Shown piece after piece: positions 44,100 through 52,800 of a stretch of DNA of 64,000 nucleotides. A program made the translations under genes and the position numbers. The DNA comes from Terriglobus saanensis SP1PR4. Lineage in GTDB: Bacteria; Acidobacteriota; Terriglobia; Terriglobales; Acidobacteriaceae. Position 1 is the first letter of the stretch. The number at the start of each line of letters is the position of its first letter. The DNA lies in contig NC_014963.1 in the NCBI RefSeq assembly GCF_000179915.2, positions 1,550,001-1,614,000 on the forward strand, in the 5' to 3' direction. The notes below the pieces were generated by a model. The model ran no database searches, was not told the origin of the DNA, and saw nothing but the letters and a program-made list of their open reading frames with translations.

Positions 44100-44107
44100 G
44101 GATGTTC

Positions 44108-45448
44108 CTACGGCATCGTGGGTTCGTCGACGCGGACGTTCAGGTTGTGACCGAGGCGTGGGACGAGGAGATTGAAGATAGCCAGCGACGTGAGATAAGC
44201 GCATGCCGCGATGAGGAAGATCAGGAAGGGGTGATGGATCCACACGGTTTTTGTGAACCAGGTGAAGAGCGCCCCGCCAACCGCACCTGCCGCTCCGCCG
44301 ATACCCACCACCGTCGAGACGGTGGTGGAAGGGAAGATGTCTGAGGGTGTGGCGAAGAGGTTCGCCGACCATCCCTGGTGTGCGGCGGCAGCTACAGCAA
44401 GCAGGCCGACAGCAAGCCAGACATTGCCGGGATAGCGCGAATGCACCACGGGAACAAAGACAGCGAAGACCGAGAAGCAGGCACAGATCAGCATCGCCAG
44501 CTTACGTCCCTTATTCACATCCATGCCGCGACGCATGAAGTGACCGGCCACATAGCCGCCGCCGATGGAGCCGACGCTGGAGCCGCAGTAAATCAGGATC
44601 AGCGGCAGACCGACGTGCTTCAAGTCGAGGTTGTAGTTCTCATGAAAGTACTTCGGCAGCCAGAAGAGGTAGAACCACCAGATCGGATCGGTCAGTCCCT
44701 TGGCGATAGCGAAGGCCCAGAGGCCGCGGCTCTTGAGAACATACCCCAGACTGGTGCCCTGATATTGCTTCAGGGGAAGTTCGAGGTTTGCCTGCGTCTG
44801 CGTCGAGCTGCGGCGCAGCTTGTTGTACGGGAAGAGCAGCCACAGCACGAGCCAGATCATCCCCATGGAGCCTGTCGTAAGAAAGGCCGCGCGCCAGCCG
44901 TAGATGCTGGTCACGAAGGGGATGAGAATCGGTGCGATGAGCGAGGAGAAGTTGGCTCCCGAGTTCCAGATGCCGGTAGCCAGGGCGCGCTCTTCGGTGG
45001 GGAACCACTCGCTGGTGGCCTTGATGGCTGCAGGGAAGTTGCCGCTTTCGCCAATGCCCAGCATAAATCGCGCCAGGCAGAAGCCCGCAACACTGCCGAC
45101 GAAGACATGGCTCATGGAGGCGATACCCCAGAGACCGATGGCAAGCGAATAGCCCAGCTTGGTTCCCAGCTTGTCGATAATGCGGCCAGAGACCAGCAGG
45201 CCGATACCGTAGGCGATCTGGAAGAAGATCAGGACGTTGCCAAAGTGATCGTTAAAGGCCTGCGGGCTGTTGTCGTCCCACTGCATAAAAGGGAGCTTGT
45301 GCAGCTCCGGTTCGATGAGTGAGAAGACGGAGCGATCCATGTAATTGATCGTGGTCGCGAGGAAGAGAAGGCCGCAGACCATCCAGCGCACATTGGATTT
45401 CTGCGCTTCTGGGGCATACGTCGTGTATGGCTGGTGCACAGTGGACAA
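44108..45448 (-). CDS. MFS transporter, hexuronate/anion:cation symporter family (ExuT-like)
   Basis: A 446-residue, 12-helix transporter. It has FLATTINYMDRSVFSLIEPE near the N-terminus, GLLVSGRIIDKLGTKLGY (MFS loop 2-3 motif), and ARFMLGIGESGNFPAAIKAT, a hallmark of the ACS family that imports hexuronates and related sugar acids with protons. The rest is hydrophobic with a central loop near residue 225. The start is TTG at 45448: AGAGGAG lies 8 nt upstream. A promoter of sigma-70 type is 40-70 nt upstream. The actual substrate is inferred from the family. Confidence 0.9.
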   Translation of the reverse strand: MSTVHQPYTTYAPEAQKSNVRWMVCGLLFLATTINYMDRSVFSLIEPELHKLPFMQWDDNSPQAFNDHFGNVLIFFQIAYGIGLLVSGRIIDKLGTKLGYSLAIGLWGIASMSHVFVGSVAGFCLARFMLGIGESGNFPAAIKATSEWFPTEERALATGIWNSGANFSSLIAPILIPFVTSIYGWRAAFLTTGSMGMIWLVLWLLFPYNKLRRSSTQTQANLELPLKQYQGTSLGYVLKSRGLWAFAIAKGLTDPIWWFYLFWLPKYFHENYNLDLKHVGLPLILIYCGSSVGSIGGGYVAGHFMRRGMDVNKGRKLAMLICACFSVFAVFVPVVHSRYPGNVWLAVGLLAVAAAAHQGWSANLFATPSDIFPSTTVSTVVGIGGAAGAVGGALFTWFTKTVWIHHPFLIFLIAACAYLTSLAIFNLLVPRLGHNLNVRVDEPTMP

Positions 45449-45486
45449 GTGGACGACTCCTCTGGGGATGCGGACTGGTACGGCCC

Positions 45487-45516
45487 ATCGTAGCGGTTGA
45501 AGGGTGCTGTCGCCAA
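45487..45516 (-). promoter_or_regulatory. Sigma-70-like promoter for the MFS gene
   Basis: On the minus strand, -35 TTGGCG (45516-45511) and -10 TACGAT (45492-45487) with an 18-bp spacer, about 40 nt upstream of the start codon. Agreement with consensus is moderate. Confidence 0.5.
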
Positions 45517-45576
45517 CTGTCATCGACTCAGGTTCTACAATGAGTGGGGATTGTTGTCACAAAGGTGCTGTTTCGG

Positions 45577-46557
45577 ATGAAGAAGACGATCGTGGTGACT
45601 GGGGCGGCGGGCTTCATCGGATGCAACACGGTGGCGGAGCTGAATCGCCGCGGCGAAGAGCGTCTCCTGCTGGTCGACGAACTGGGTACGGACGATAAGT
45701 GGAAAAATCTTGTCGGTCTGAAGTTTGACGATATCGTTGCGCCGGACGATTTCCTTCTACGTGTGGAGCAGGATGACTTGAAGGATGTGCGAGGCATCGT
45801 GCATCTGGGGGCCTGCAGCTCCACGACCGAGCGGGACGCGGACTATCTTCTCCAGAACAACTACCGGTATACGCGGACACTGGCCGAGTGGTCTGCAAAG
45901 CATGAGGTGCGCTTCGTCTATGCGTCCTCCGGCGCGACCTATGGCGATGGTTCGCTGGGATATAGTGACGAGGACGCTGTTACGCCCACGCTGGCTCCAC
46001 TGAATATGTACGGCTATTCCAAGCACATGGTGGACCTTTGGGCCCTGAAGAACGGGATGTTCCAAGGGGCGAATCCGATTGTGGGGTTGAAGTACTTCAA
46101 CGTCTATGGACCACACGAGGAGCACAAAGGCGAGATGCGCTCCGTGGTGCATAAGAGTTACGGCCAGATCGAGCGCGAAGGAAAGGTGCGGCTCTTCAAG
46201 AGCTACCTTCCCGGGTATGCAGACGGCGAACAGAAACGGGACTTCCTCTATGTGAAGGACGCCGTGGATGTGACGCTGTACTTTCTGGAAGAGAATAAGG
46301 TGGGTGGATTGTTCAACTGTGGAACCGGCGAAGCCCGTACGTGGAAGTCGTTGGCCCAGGCCGTCTTCGATGCCATGGGGCGTGAATCGAAGATTGAGTA
46401 CATCGAGATGCCGGAGACGTTGCGCGGAAAGTACCAGTACTTCACCGAAGCGAAGATCGAGAAACTGCGGGCGGCAGGCTATGACCGAAAATTTATGAGC
46501 ATTGAAGAAGGCGTGCGCGAGTACGTGCAGACCTATCTTGCAGCGAAGGGAAACTGA
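45577..46557 (+). CDS. hldD: ADP-L-glycero-D-manno-heptose-6-epimerase
   Basis: A 326-residue short-chain dehydrogenase-type enzyme that epimerises the heptose used in the LPS inner core. The NADP site is VVTGAAGFIGCNTVAELN. The heptose/epimerase signature follows: VHLGACSSTTERDADYLL, YASSGATYGDG, NMYGYSKHMVDLWAL with the YxxxK dyad, and GLKYFNVYGPHEEHKGEM in part. The start is ATG 45577, with AAAGGTG about 10 nt upstream. TACAAT at 45536-45541 is a probable -10 box. The sugar kinase gene starts 4 nt after its stop. Confidence 0.95.
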   Translation: MKKTIVVTGAAGFIGCNTVAELNRRGEERLLLVDELGTDDKWKNLVGLKFDDIVAPDDFLLRVEQDDLKDVRGIVHLGACSSTTERDADYLLQNNYRYTRTLAEWSAKHEVRFVYASSGATYGDGSLGYSDEDAVTPTLAPLNMYGYSKHMVDLWALKNGMFQGANPIVGLKYFNVYGPHEEHKGEMRSVVHKSYGQIEREGKVRLFKSYLPGYADGEQKRDFLYVKDAVDVTLYFLEENKVGGLFNCGTGEARTWKSLAQAVFDAMGRESKIEYIEMPETLRGKYQYFTEAKIEKLRAAGYDRKFMSIEEGVREYVQTYLAAKGN

Positions 46558-46561
46558 ACCA

Positions 46562-47482
46562 GTGGCGAAGATACGAATCGGAATTGACCTGGGTGGGACA
46601 AAGATTGAAGGCCGCGCATTTGACGCAGAGGGCCATGAACTGGATCGGCTACGCGTCCCCACACCCCGCGAAGACTATGACGGAACCCTGGCGGCGATTG
46701 GCGAAGTTGCCACCGCGCTGGAGACACGTACGGGATCGAAGGGCCTCGTGGGTCTGGGCATCCCCGGAACGATCGTTCGCTCTACTGGACTGGTAAAGAA
46801 TGCGAACTCGACCTGGCTGAACGGACGCCCCCTGGAGCTAGACCTGAAAAAGGTAACGGGGCGGGACATCCGCTGCGCAAACGATGCTAACTGCCTCGCG
46901 ATCTCAGAGGCAACAGACGGTGCAGCCGCCGGGTATGGCGTCGTCTTCGGTGTCATCCTGGGAACAGGATGCGGCGGCGGTGTCTCTCTCGAAGGTAAGG
47001 TGCATGCCGGGCCGAATGGTTTGGCGGGCGAGTGGGGGCACAATCCTCTACCCAGACCTACGCCTGCGGAGTCGCCCGGACCACTCTGTTATTGCGGACA
47101 CACCAATTGCATGGAACTGTGGCTTTCGGGGTCCGGGCTGGAGCGCGATTACGCCCAGGTAACGGGGAAGTCCCTGCGCGGGCCGGAGATCGTTGCGGCT
47201 TCTGAAGCGGGTGACGTAGAGGCCGAAGCGACGATGCAGCGATGGGAAGATCGCGTGGCCCGAGGCTTTACGACCATTATTAACATGCTGGATCCGGATG
47301 CCATCGTGATCGGTGGCGGACTCTCCAACCTCGATCGGCTCTACACGAACGTTCCACCCCGCGTGCAAACGCTGATCTTCGGAGGCGGCGCGCTGGATAC
47401 GCCCATCCTGAAGGCCGTGCATGGCGATGCGAGCGGGGTTCGGGGTGCGGCATGGCTCTGGCCAGCGAGTGCTCTGGTCTAA
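46562..47482 (+). CDS. ROK-family sugar kinase (fructokinase or GlcNAc-kinase type)
   Basis: A 306-residue ROK kinase. The ATP-binding motif is IGIDLGGTKIEGRAF; the sugar-contact segment is NDANCLAISEATDGAA; and the zinc-binding ROK signature is GHNPLPRP with CYCGHTNCMELWLSG. The phrase HAGPNGLAGEWGHN matches the ExGH motif. Members phosphorylate glucose, fructose, mannose or GlcNAc. It starts at GTG 46562 only 4 nt after hldD. The link to hldD suggests supply of phosphorylated sugars for LPS or general sugar use; the substrate is not determined by sequence alone. Confidence 0.88.
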   Translation: MAKIRIGIDLGGTKIEGRAFDAEGHELDRLRVPTPREDYDGTLAAIGEVATALETRTGSKGLVGLGIPGTIVRSTGLVKNANSTWLNGRPLELDLKKVTGRDIRCANDANCLAISEATDGAAAGYGVVFGVILGTGCGGGVSLEGKVHAGPNGLAGEWGHNPLPRPTPAESPGPLCYCGHTNCMELWLSGSGLERDYAQVTGKSLRGPEIVAASEAGDVEAEATMQRWEDRVARGFTTIINMLDPDAIVIGGGLSNLDRLYTNVPPRVQTLIFGGGALDTPILKAVHGDASGVRGAAWLWPASALV

Positions 47483-47485
47483 TTT

Positions 47486-47932
47486 CTAGTTCGTGCTGGT
47501 CTTGATCTGCTGCAGATCGATGTCCATCCACTCGCCGCGCTCGATACCAGCGCGGATCTGGGAGACGGTCTTGCCCTGCTTCGTCTGCTGGTAGGCATAG
47601 GCCGCTTCCTTCATGCAGGTGGAGCAGGCAGCCCCGTGGGTACCTTCGAAGCAGCTATGCAGGCTGTTGTGACCCATGGCGCGGTCGCAGCGGCAGTAAC
47701 AGGGAAGCTGATGCAGGACGGCGGGGATCTCTTTCGCCATCTGGTAGGTGCGAACCTGGTAGCCGTGAGAGAAGTACTCGCCTGTAAGCTGTTCATTCTG
47801 CATCACTGGCTTGAGAGGCTTCCGGGGTGGAGCGGCGTTGTAGGCGGGGATCTCTTCCGTGGGGTTGCCGTACTGCGCATAGGCGGCCAGCGTAAGCAGG
47901 CTGAGAGCAACGAGAGTAAGCGTCCGCTTCAT
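47486..47932 (-). CDS. PCYCGC-motif protein, secreted
   Basis: A 148-residue protein with a Sec signal peptide (MKRTLTLVALSLLTLAAYA). The core holds LPCYCRCDRAMGHNSLHSCF, then GAACSTCMKEAAYAYQ. This six-cysteine pattern is that of the PCYCGC family, thought to be periplasmic or extracellular and possibly metal or thiol binding. The function is not known. There is no lipobox Cys after the signal. It is divergent from glmU's terminator region and convergent with the sugar kinase gene 3 nt away. Confidence 0.85.
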   Translation of the reverse strand: MKRTLTLVALSLLTLAAYAQYGNPTEEIPAYNAAPPRKPLKPVMQNEQLTGEYFSHGYQVRTYQMAKEIPAVLHQLPCYCRCDRAMGHNSLHSCFEGTHGAACSTCMKEAAYAYQQTKQGKTVSQIRAGIERGEWMDIDLQQIKTSTN

Positions 47933-47980
47933 GGAATAATTCTACCGCGTCAGTTTCTATGAGATGTGGGAGTCGCTAGC

Positions 47981-48020
47981 AAAAAAAGGACCCGTATGAA
48001 CGATGCTTTGTTCATACGGG
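47981..48020 (-). terminator. Strong intrinsic terminator on the minus strand
   Basis: An 11-bp perfect stem (CCCGTATGAAC 47991-48001 with GTTCATACGGG 48010-48020), 8-nt loop, then TCC and seven T on the minus strand (47981-47987). It ends a minus-strand transcript that starts to its right, either glmU read-through or a separate RNA in 48021-48316. Confidence 0.85.
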
Positions 48021-48316
48021 GGAGGCCAGTGACGCAACTTGCTTGCAGTGGGCGAAAAACTCAACCTCTTCTGCAGAATCCGTGTAGTCATAGAACTACT
48101 GAAGTAAGTCTACTACTTTTTGTATTTCTGTCTACACGTAATGAGACGCGGCCCGTAGAAATTAGTTTCCTATTTCGCTTAAATTCCGGAATATTTTTGG
48201 AAATATTTTGTCTATGTACAAACCGGGGAGGTATCGAAGGTGTATCTCCTTTATTTTCTTCAGAACCTGTTCCTTCATCAGCGGAAATATTTTTTTAGGA
48301 AAGTTCTTAAAAATCT
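48021..48316. other. AT-rich intergenic region downstream of glmU; candidate small RNA locus
   Basis: The gene-free gap is 47933-48316. Between the glmU stop and the minus-strand terminator are ~296 nt far richer in A and T than the surroundings. The motif GGAA(A)TATTTT occurs three times (near 48188, 48199 and 48282). ACTAC/GTAGT words cluster near 48083-48114. I see no protein-coding frame with signal or motif. It may be a long 3' untranslated region of glmU or an independent small RNA ending at the terminator. Confidence 0.45.
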
Positions 48317-49756
48317 CTACAGATTGTCTTTAGCGAGCTTCGCATCCCGCTTGCGGTCTGCCCAGCCTTCTTTGGTGACCTGACGGGAGCGGCCGAGCGC
48401 GAGTGAGCCCGAAGGGACGTCTTCTGTAATACAGGAGCCTGCCGCAACGTAAGAGCCACTACCCAGAGTGAGGGGGGCGACCAGGGTGGAGTCAGAGCCG
48501 ACGAAGACGTCGTCCCCGATGGTCGTCTGGTTTTTGTTCACTCCGTCGTAGTTGCAGGTGATCACGCCTGCGCCGATGTTCACGCCGTCGCCGACGACCG
48601 CGTCGCCGATATAAGAGAGGTGGTTCGCCTTGGAGCCCTCTCCGATCGTGGCCTTCTTGGTTTCGACGAAGTTGCCGACGTGCGCGCCCTTGCCGATATG
48701 GCTGGCGGGGCGGAGGTGCGCGTAGGGTCCGAGCAGAGCATCGTCCGCGACGGTCGAGGAGTCCAGAATGCATCCATTGCGGAGGAGGACGCGGTCTCCG
48801 AGGATAGAGTCCTGCACGACGGAGTAGGAACGGATGCGGCAGTCGGAACCGATGACGGTCGTACCGAGGAGCTGGACGAAGGGTTCGAGGATGGTGTCCG
48901 GGCCGACCTCCACCGTGGCGTCGATAACGCAGGTCTCGGGACGGAAGATGGTGACGCCGGAGGCCATGAGGCGTTTTGCCGTGGTGAGGCGGAGGGCTGC
49001 GTCGAGGTGCATGATCTCGACGATGGTGTTCGCGCCAAGGACTTCGTCGATATCGTCCGCTGCGAATGCGACGACGCGCTCCCCGGCGTCGACCATGAGG
49101 CGTGCGACGTCGGTGAGGTAGAACTCGCCATGGGCGTTGTCCGTGTCGAGCTGGTCGAGGTGACTAAAAAGCGAGGCGGTCTGGAAGGCATAGATGCCGG
49201 AGTTGATCTCGGGCAGGTTTTGCTGGTCGGGGGCGAGGGACTTCTGCTCCACGATGGCGAGGGCCTCGGACGAACCCGGAGACTTGCGGACGACGCGGCC
49301 ATAGCCGGTGGGGTCCGGGGGGATTGCAGTGAGGATGGTCATCGCGGCGTGCTCGGCGAGATGGAAATCGCGGATGGCGGCGATGGTCTCCGGGCGGATG
49401 AGGGGAACGTCGCCTGAGAGGACGAGGAGATGCTCAGGAGGCGTGAGTCCAGCGAAAGCCGCTTTGACCTGCTGAAGCGCGTGTCCAGTTCCACGCTGTT
49501 CTGCCTGCAGCACAAAACGGACGCCTGCGGTGCGCGTGGCGGCTTCCACGGTAGAGCGAACGGTCTCCGCCTGGTGACCGATGATGACGGTGATGGCGTC
49601 GGCAGGCACGATGGCGAGCGCGGCGTCGAGGACATGAAGTAGCAAGGGTTTCCCGCCGATTTCGTGCAGCACCTTGGGGCGCTTGCTCTTGAGACGTGTA
49701 CCTTTTCCGGCGGCCATGATGGCGATGCCAAAGCCTGGTTGATGCTGTTCGCTCAC
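48317..49756 (-). CDS. glmU: Bifunctional UDP-GlcNAc pyrophosphorylase / glucosamine-1-phosphate N-acetyltransferase
   Basis: A 479-residue two-domain enzyme making UDP-GlcNAc for peptidoglycan and lipid A. The pyrophosphorylase domain starts IAIMAAGKGTRLKSKRPKVL, with LVLSGDVPLIRP and EINSGIYAF. The acetyltransferase domain is a left-handed helix (ARGEN-like GPYAHLRPASHIGKGAHVGN; GVITCNYDGVNK; FVGSDSTLVAPLTLG). A His and Arg in HLRPASHIG fit the catalytic region. The start is GTG 49756, with AGGAG about 8 nt upstream. Confidence 0.96.
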   Translation of the reverse strand: MSEQHQPGFGIAIMAAGKGTRLKSKRPKVLHEIGGKPLLLHVLDAALAIVPADAITVIIGHQAETVRSTVEAATRTAGVRFVLQAEQRGTGHALQQVKAAFAGLTPPEHLLVLSGDVPLIRPETIAAIRDFHLAEHAAMTILTAIPPDPTGYGRVVRKSPGSSEALAIVEQKSLAPDQQNLPEINSGIYAFQTASLFSHLDQLDTDNAHGEFYLTDVARLMVDAGERVVAFAADDIDEVLGANTIVEIMHLDAALRLTTAKRLMASGVTIFRPETCVIDATVEVGPDTILEPFVQLLGTTVIGSDCRIRSYSVVQDSILGDRVLLRNGCILDSSTVADDALLGPYAHLRPASHIGKGAHVGNFVETKKATIGEGSKANHLSYIGDAVVGDGVNIGAGVITCNYDGVNKNQTTIGDDVFVGSDSTLVAPLTLGSGSYVAAGSCITEDVPSGSLALGRSRQVTKEGWADRKRDAKLAKDNL

Positions 49757-49866
49757 GAAGATCTCCTTGCGGTCTCCATGGTAGCGCGGGGCCGGGTCGA
49801 GGAGTCTGTGGCACCAAAGTTGTGTTGCCTTTTGCTGTTGAGCGGTCGAGACTTAGCCCATCCTCT

Positions 49867-52800
49867 ATGCTGCGTGAACCCGCGTTCTTCCCGAAATCCG
49901 TTTGGGCGAGACACCTCTGCCTGCCAACCTCTCTTCTCGTAGCAGCTTTGGTTCTGTTTTGTGTTTCAGAGAATTCTGCCGAGGCCCAGCGGACGGCGAT
50001 TTCGCGCGCCTTGGTCGTGGTGGACAATGAGGGCGCTCAGGATCTTGGTCCGGCTCCCGGCTCGGCGGCAGTGAGCGGCGTGGTGGTGACGCTGAAGCGG
50101 AGCGCGGCACAGCAGGCGGATCTCGACAGCTTTTTGACAAATGCAAGCACGCCCGGAGCGACGGGATATCACCACTTTCTGACAACGGAGGAGTTCGCGG
50201 CGAGATTTCAGCCGTCGAGCGCCAGCGTGGATGCGCTGTCGGCGTGGTTCTCGGAGCAGGGATTGACGGTGGGGGCCGTTTCGCGTGCGCGGACGTCGAT
50301 GCTCCTGAGCGGAACCGTGGCGCAGATGAATGCCGTGTTCGCCGTAGGGCTTCATCGCATGAGCGTGGCCTCGGCCGAGGTGCTCTCTGCGACGGAGGTT
50401 CCTTCGCTGCCGGATGCGCTGGCTGCTTCCGTGACGGACGTTCGCGGCATGAATGCGATTGCTTTGAATACGGACGCGAGTTCGGCTCTCGATTTACTGG
50501 CGGCGCAGGTGGATGCGAACGTCTCCGCGGTGCTGGTGGTGAAGGGTGTTTGTACCGGCAGCGCAGCGGATGCGTTGGCCGATGGATTTTTGCCTTTGCT
50601 GGAACAGGCAGCGGCACAGGGGCAGACGGTGCTGGTCTCCGGCGATTGCGTCACGGCGGCACTCTCTCCGGCAGCGACTGCGCTGGCGACGGCGGTCCAT
50701 GGCAGCGCGGATACGCAGGCCGTTTCGCTGGCAGTGGAAGGCGATGCGCGGCCCTCATGGCAGTCGGTGGTGGGTCTGCCTTCGGGAAGCATTCGCGCTG
50801 TGCCCGATCTGAGTTCGGATCCGGATGCGCTCTCGACTACGCTGCAGACCATCGTGGCCTCTGCAGGGGTACGGCAGGGCGCGGTGAATGCGATTCTCTA
50901 TAGCCTCGCTCCGGTAGTGGGACTTTATACGCAGGATGCAGGTGTGGCAACAGGGACGTGGGAGACGGCAACAGGTCTGGGGCAGGTCGATCTGAAGGCC
51001 CTGATTAAAGCCTGGCCAATGGGAACAGGAACGACGTCGGTTTCGATCTCCAGCAGCAACTATGCACCGGTGCATGGGACGAGCTTTACGTTGACAGCGA
51101 CGGTGACCGGTACGAGCACGACGACGGTGCCGACAGGAACGGTGACGTTCTCCAGCGCACAGGGCGGGACACTGGGATCTTCGGCGCTGGACTCTACGGG
51201 CGTGGCGACGTACGTGGTGAGCGGTGTCGCGGCGGGATCGTATGACTTCAAGGCGGTGTACGGGGGTGACGGTGTCTATGCTCCGGCTACAACCGCGAGC
51301 ACGGCGGGTGTGACGGTGCTTGGCGAGCCGACGATGTTGTCTGCGGTTGTGGCGTCGGGAGCCACCGTAGGTGGGACCTTTGCCGTGACGGTGACGGCAA
51401 AGTCTGCGAGCGGGATTGGAACGCCGTCGGGCTCTGCTTCTGTAACGCCGCAGGGTACTTCGACCACGGTGGTTTATACAGGCGCGCTTAGCTCCACGGT
51501 GGCGGGAACGGCGACGGGCGTGGTCAATGTGTTAGCAACACAGGCCGGAAGTGTGACGCTGCTGGTGGGCTGCAACAGCGCAGACGTCAGCTTTACCTGC
51601 TACACGCCGGTGAGCGTGCAGGCGACGATTGCGAAAGCCACTCCTGGAGTCGTTGCAAGCTATTCCACCGGCGTAACAGCGGCCGCGAGAAGACGAGCCG
51701 CCGCGTTGGAGACGACTTCAACGGGGACGGTGTCCGCCACAGTGAGTTCGAGCAGCACCTCGGTGATCCCGACGGGGAACGTCCAGTTTCTGGACGGCAC
51801 GACGGTGCTCGGAACGGGGATTCTCGCGAACGGTGTTGCGACCTTGCCGGTTGCGCTCACCGGAGCGGGCCATTCCATCACCGCAGTGTATGCGGGCGAT
51901 GCGAACTTCCTCACGGCGACCTCCGCAGCGGTGGCGGCAACGGGAACGCTGGTGACGACGACCACATCGCTCGCATCATCCGCGTCGACATCGACGTATG
52001 GCACTTCACTGACGCTGACGTCGGTGGTCACACCGGCGTCTCTTGTGGATGCGACCGCACCGACAGGGACGATCACTTTTACTGATTCGCTGCAGGGCGT
52101 GGTCGGCACGGCGACGCTCTCCGCAGGCACCGCAACGCTGGCGCTGACGACGTTGAATGCCGGGTCTCATTCGCTGGTGGCAACGTATAGCGGAGATACC
52201 AACTACGCCGCAAGCACAAGCACTACGACTGTAACAGTGGCCGTAACCGCAGCGACCGGCAGTCTGACGGCGACGCTCTCTTCGACGGCGGCCATCGGGT
52301 ACGGGACAGCGGCTTCGATCTCTGCGACGGTACTACTTACGAGCACTGGAACCGCGACGGGAAGCGTTACCGCAATGATTGCGGGCGTGAGCGGAGCTGT
52401 TTATAAGGGAGTTCTCACCGCTGGCGTGGCGACGATTGCTATCAATGCGCCGCCACCGGGAACGTATACGGTCACGGTAGCGTGCACGGCTTCGATTAAC
52501 CTGACCTGCAGCAATACGGTGACGCTTACCTTGAAGGTGGTGGTGGGACCGACGGTGACAATGCTTACCGTGGTGCCTTCCGCGCCGCAGGCAGGCTATA
52601 AGACCACGTTGACGGCAACCGTAGGTCCGGCAGTCGCTACGACTGCGACCCTCGCCGCTGTGACCGGGACGGTCAGCTTTACCGACAATGGCATCTCGAT
52701 AGGTACTGGCATCGTGACGAACGGAACCGCAACGCTCGCAGTTGCCCTGGCGGGCGGCAAATCGCACGCGCTGTTGGCGACATACTCGGGGGATGCAAAC

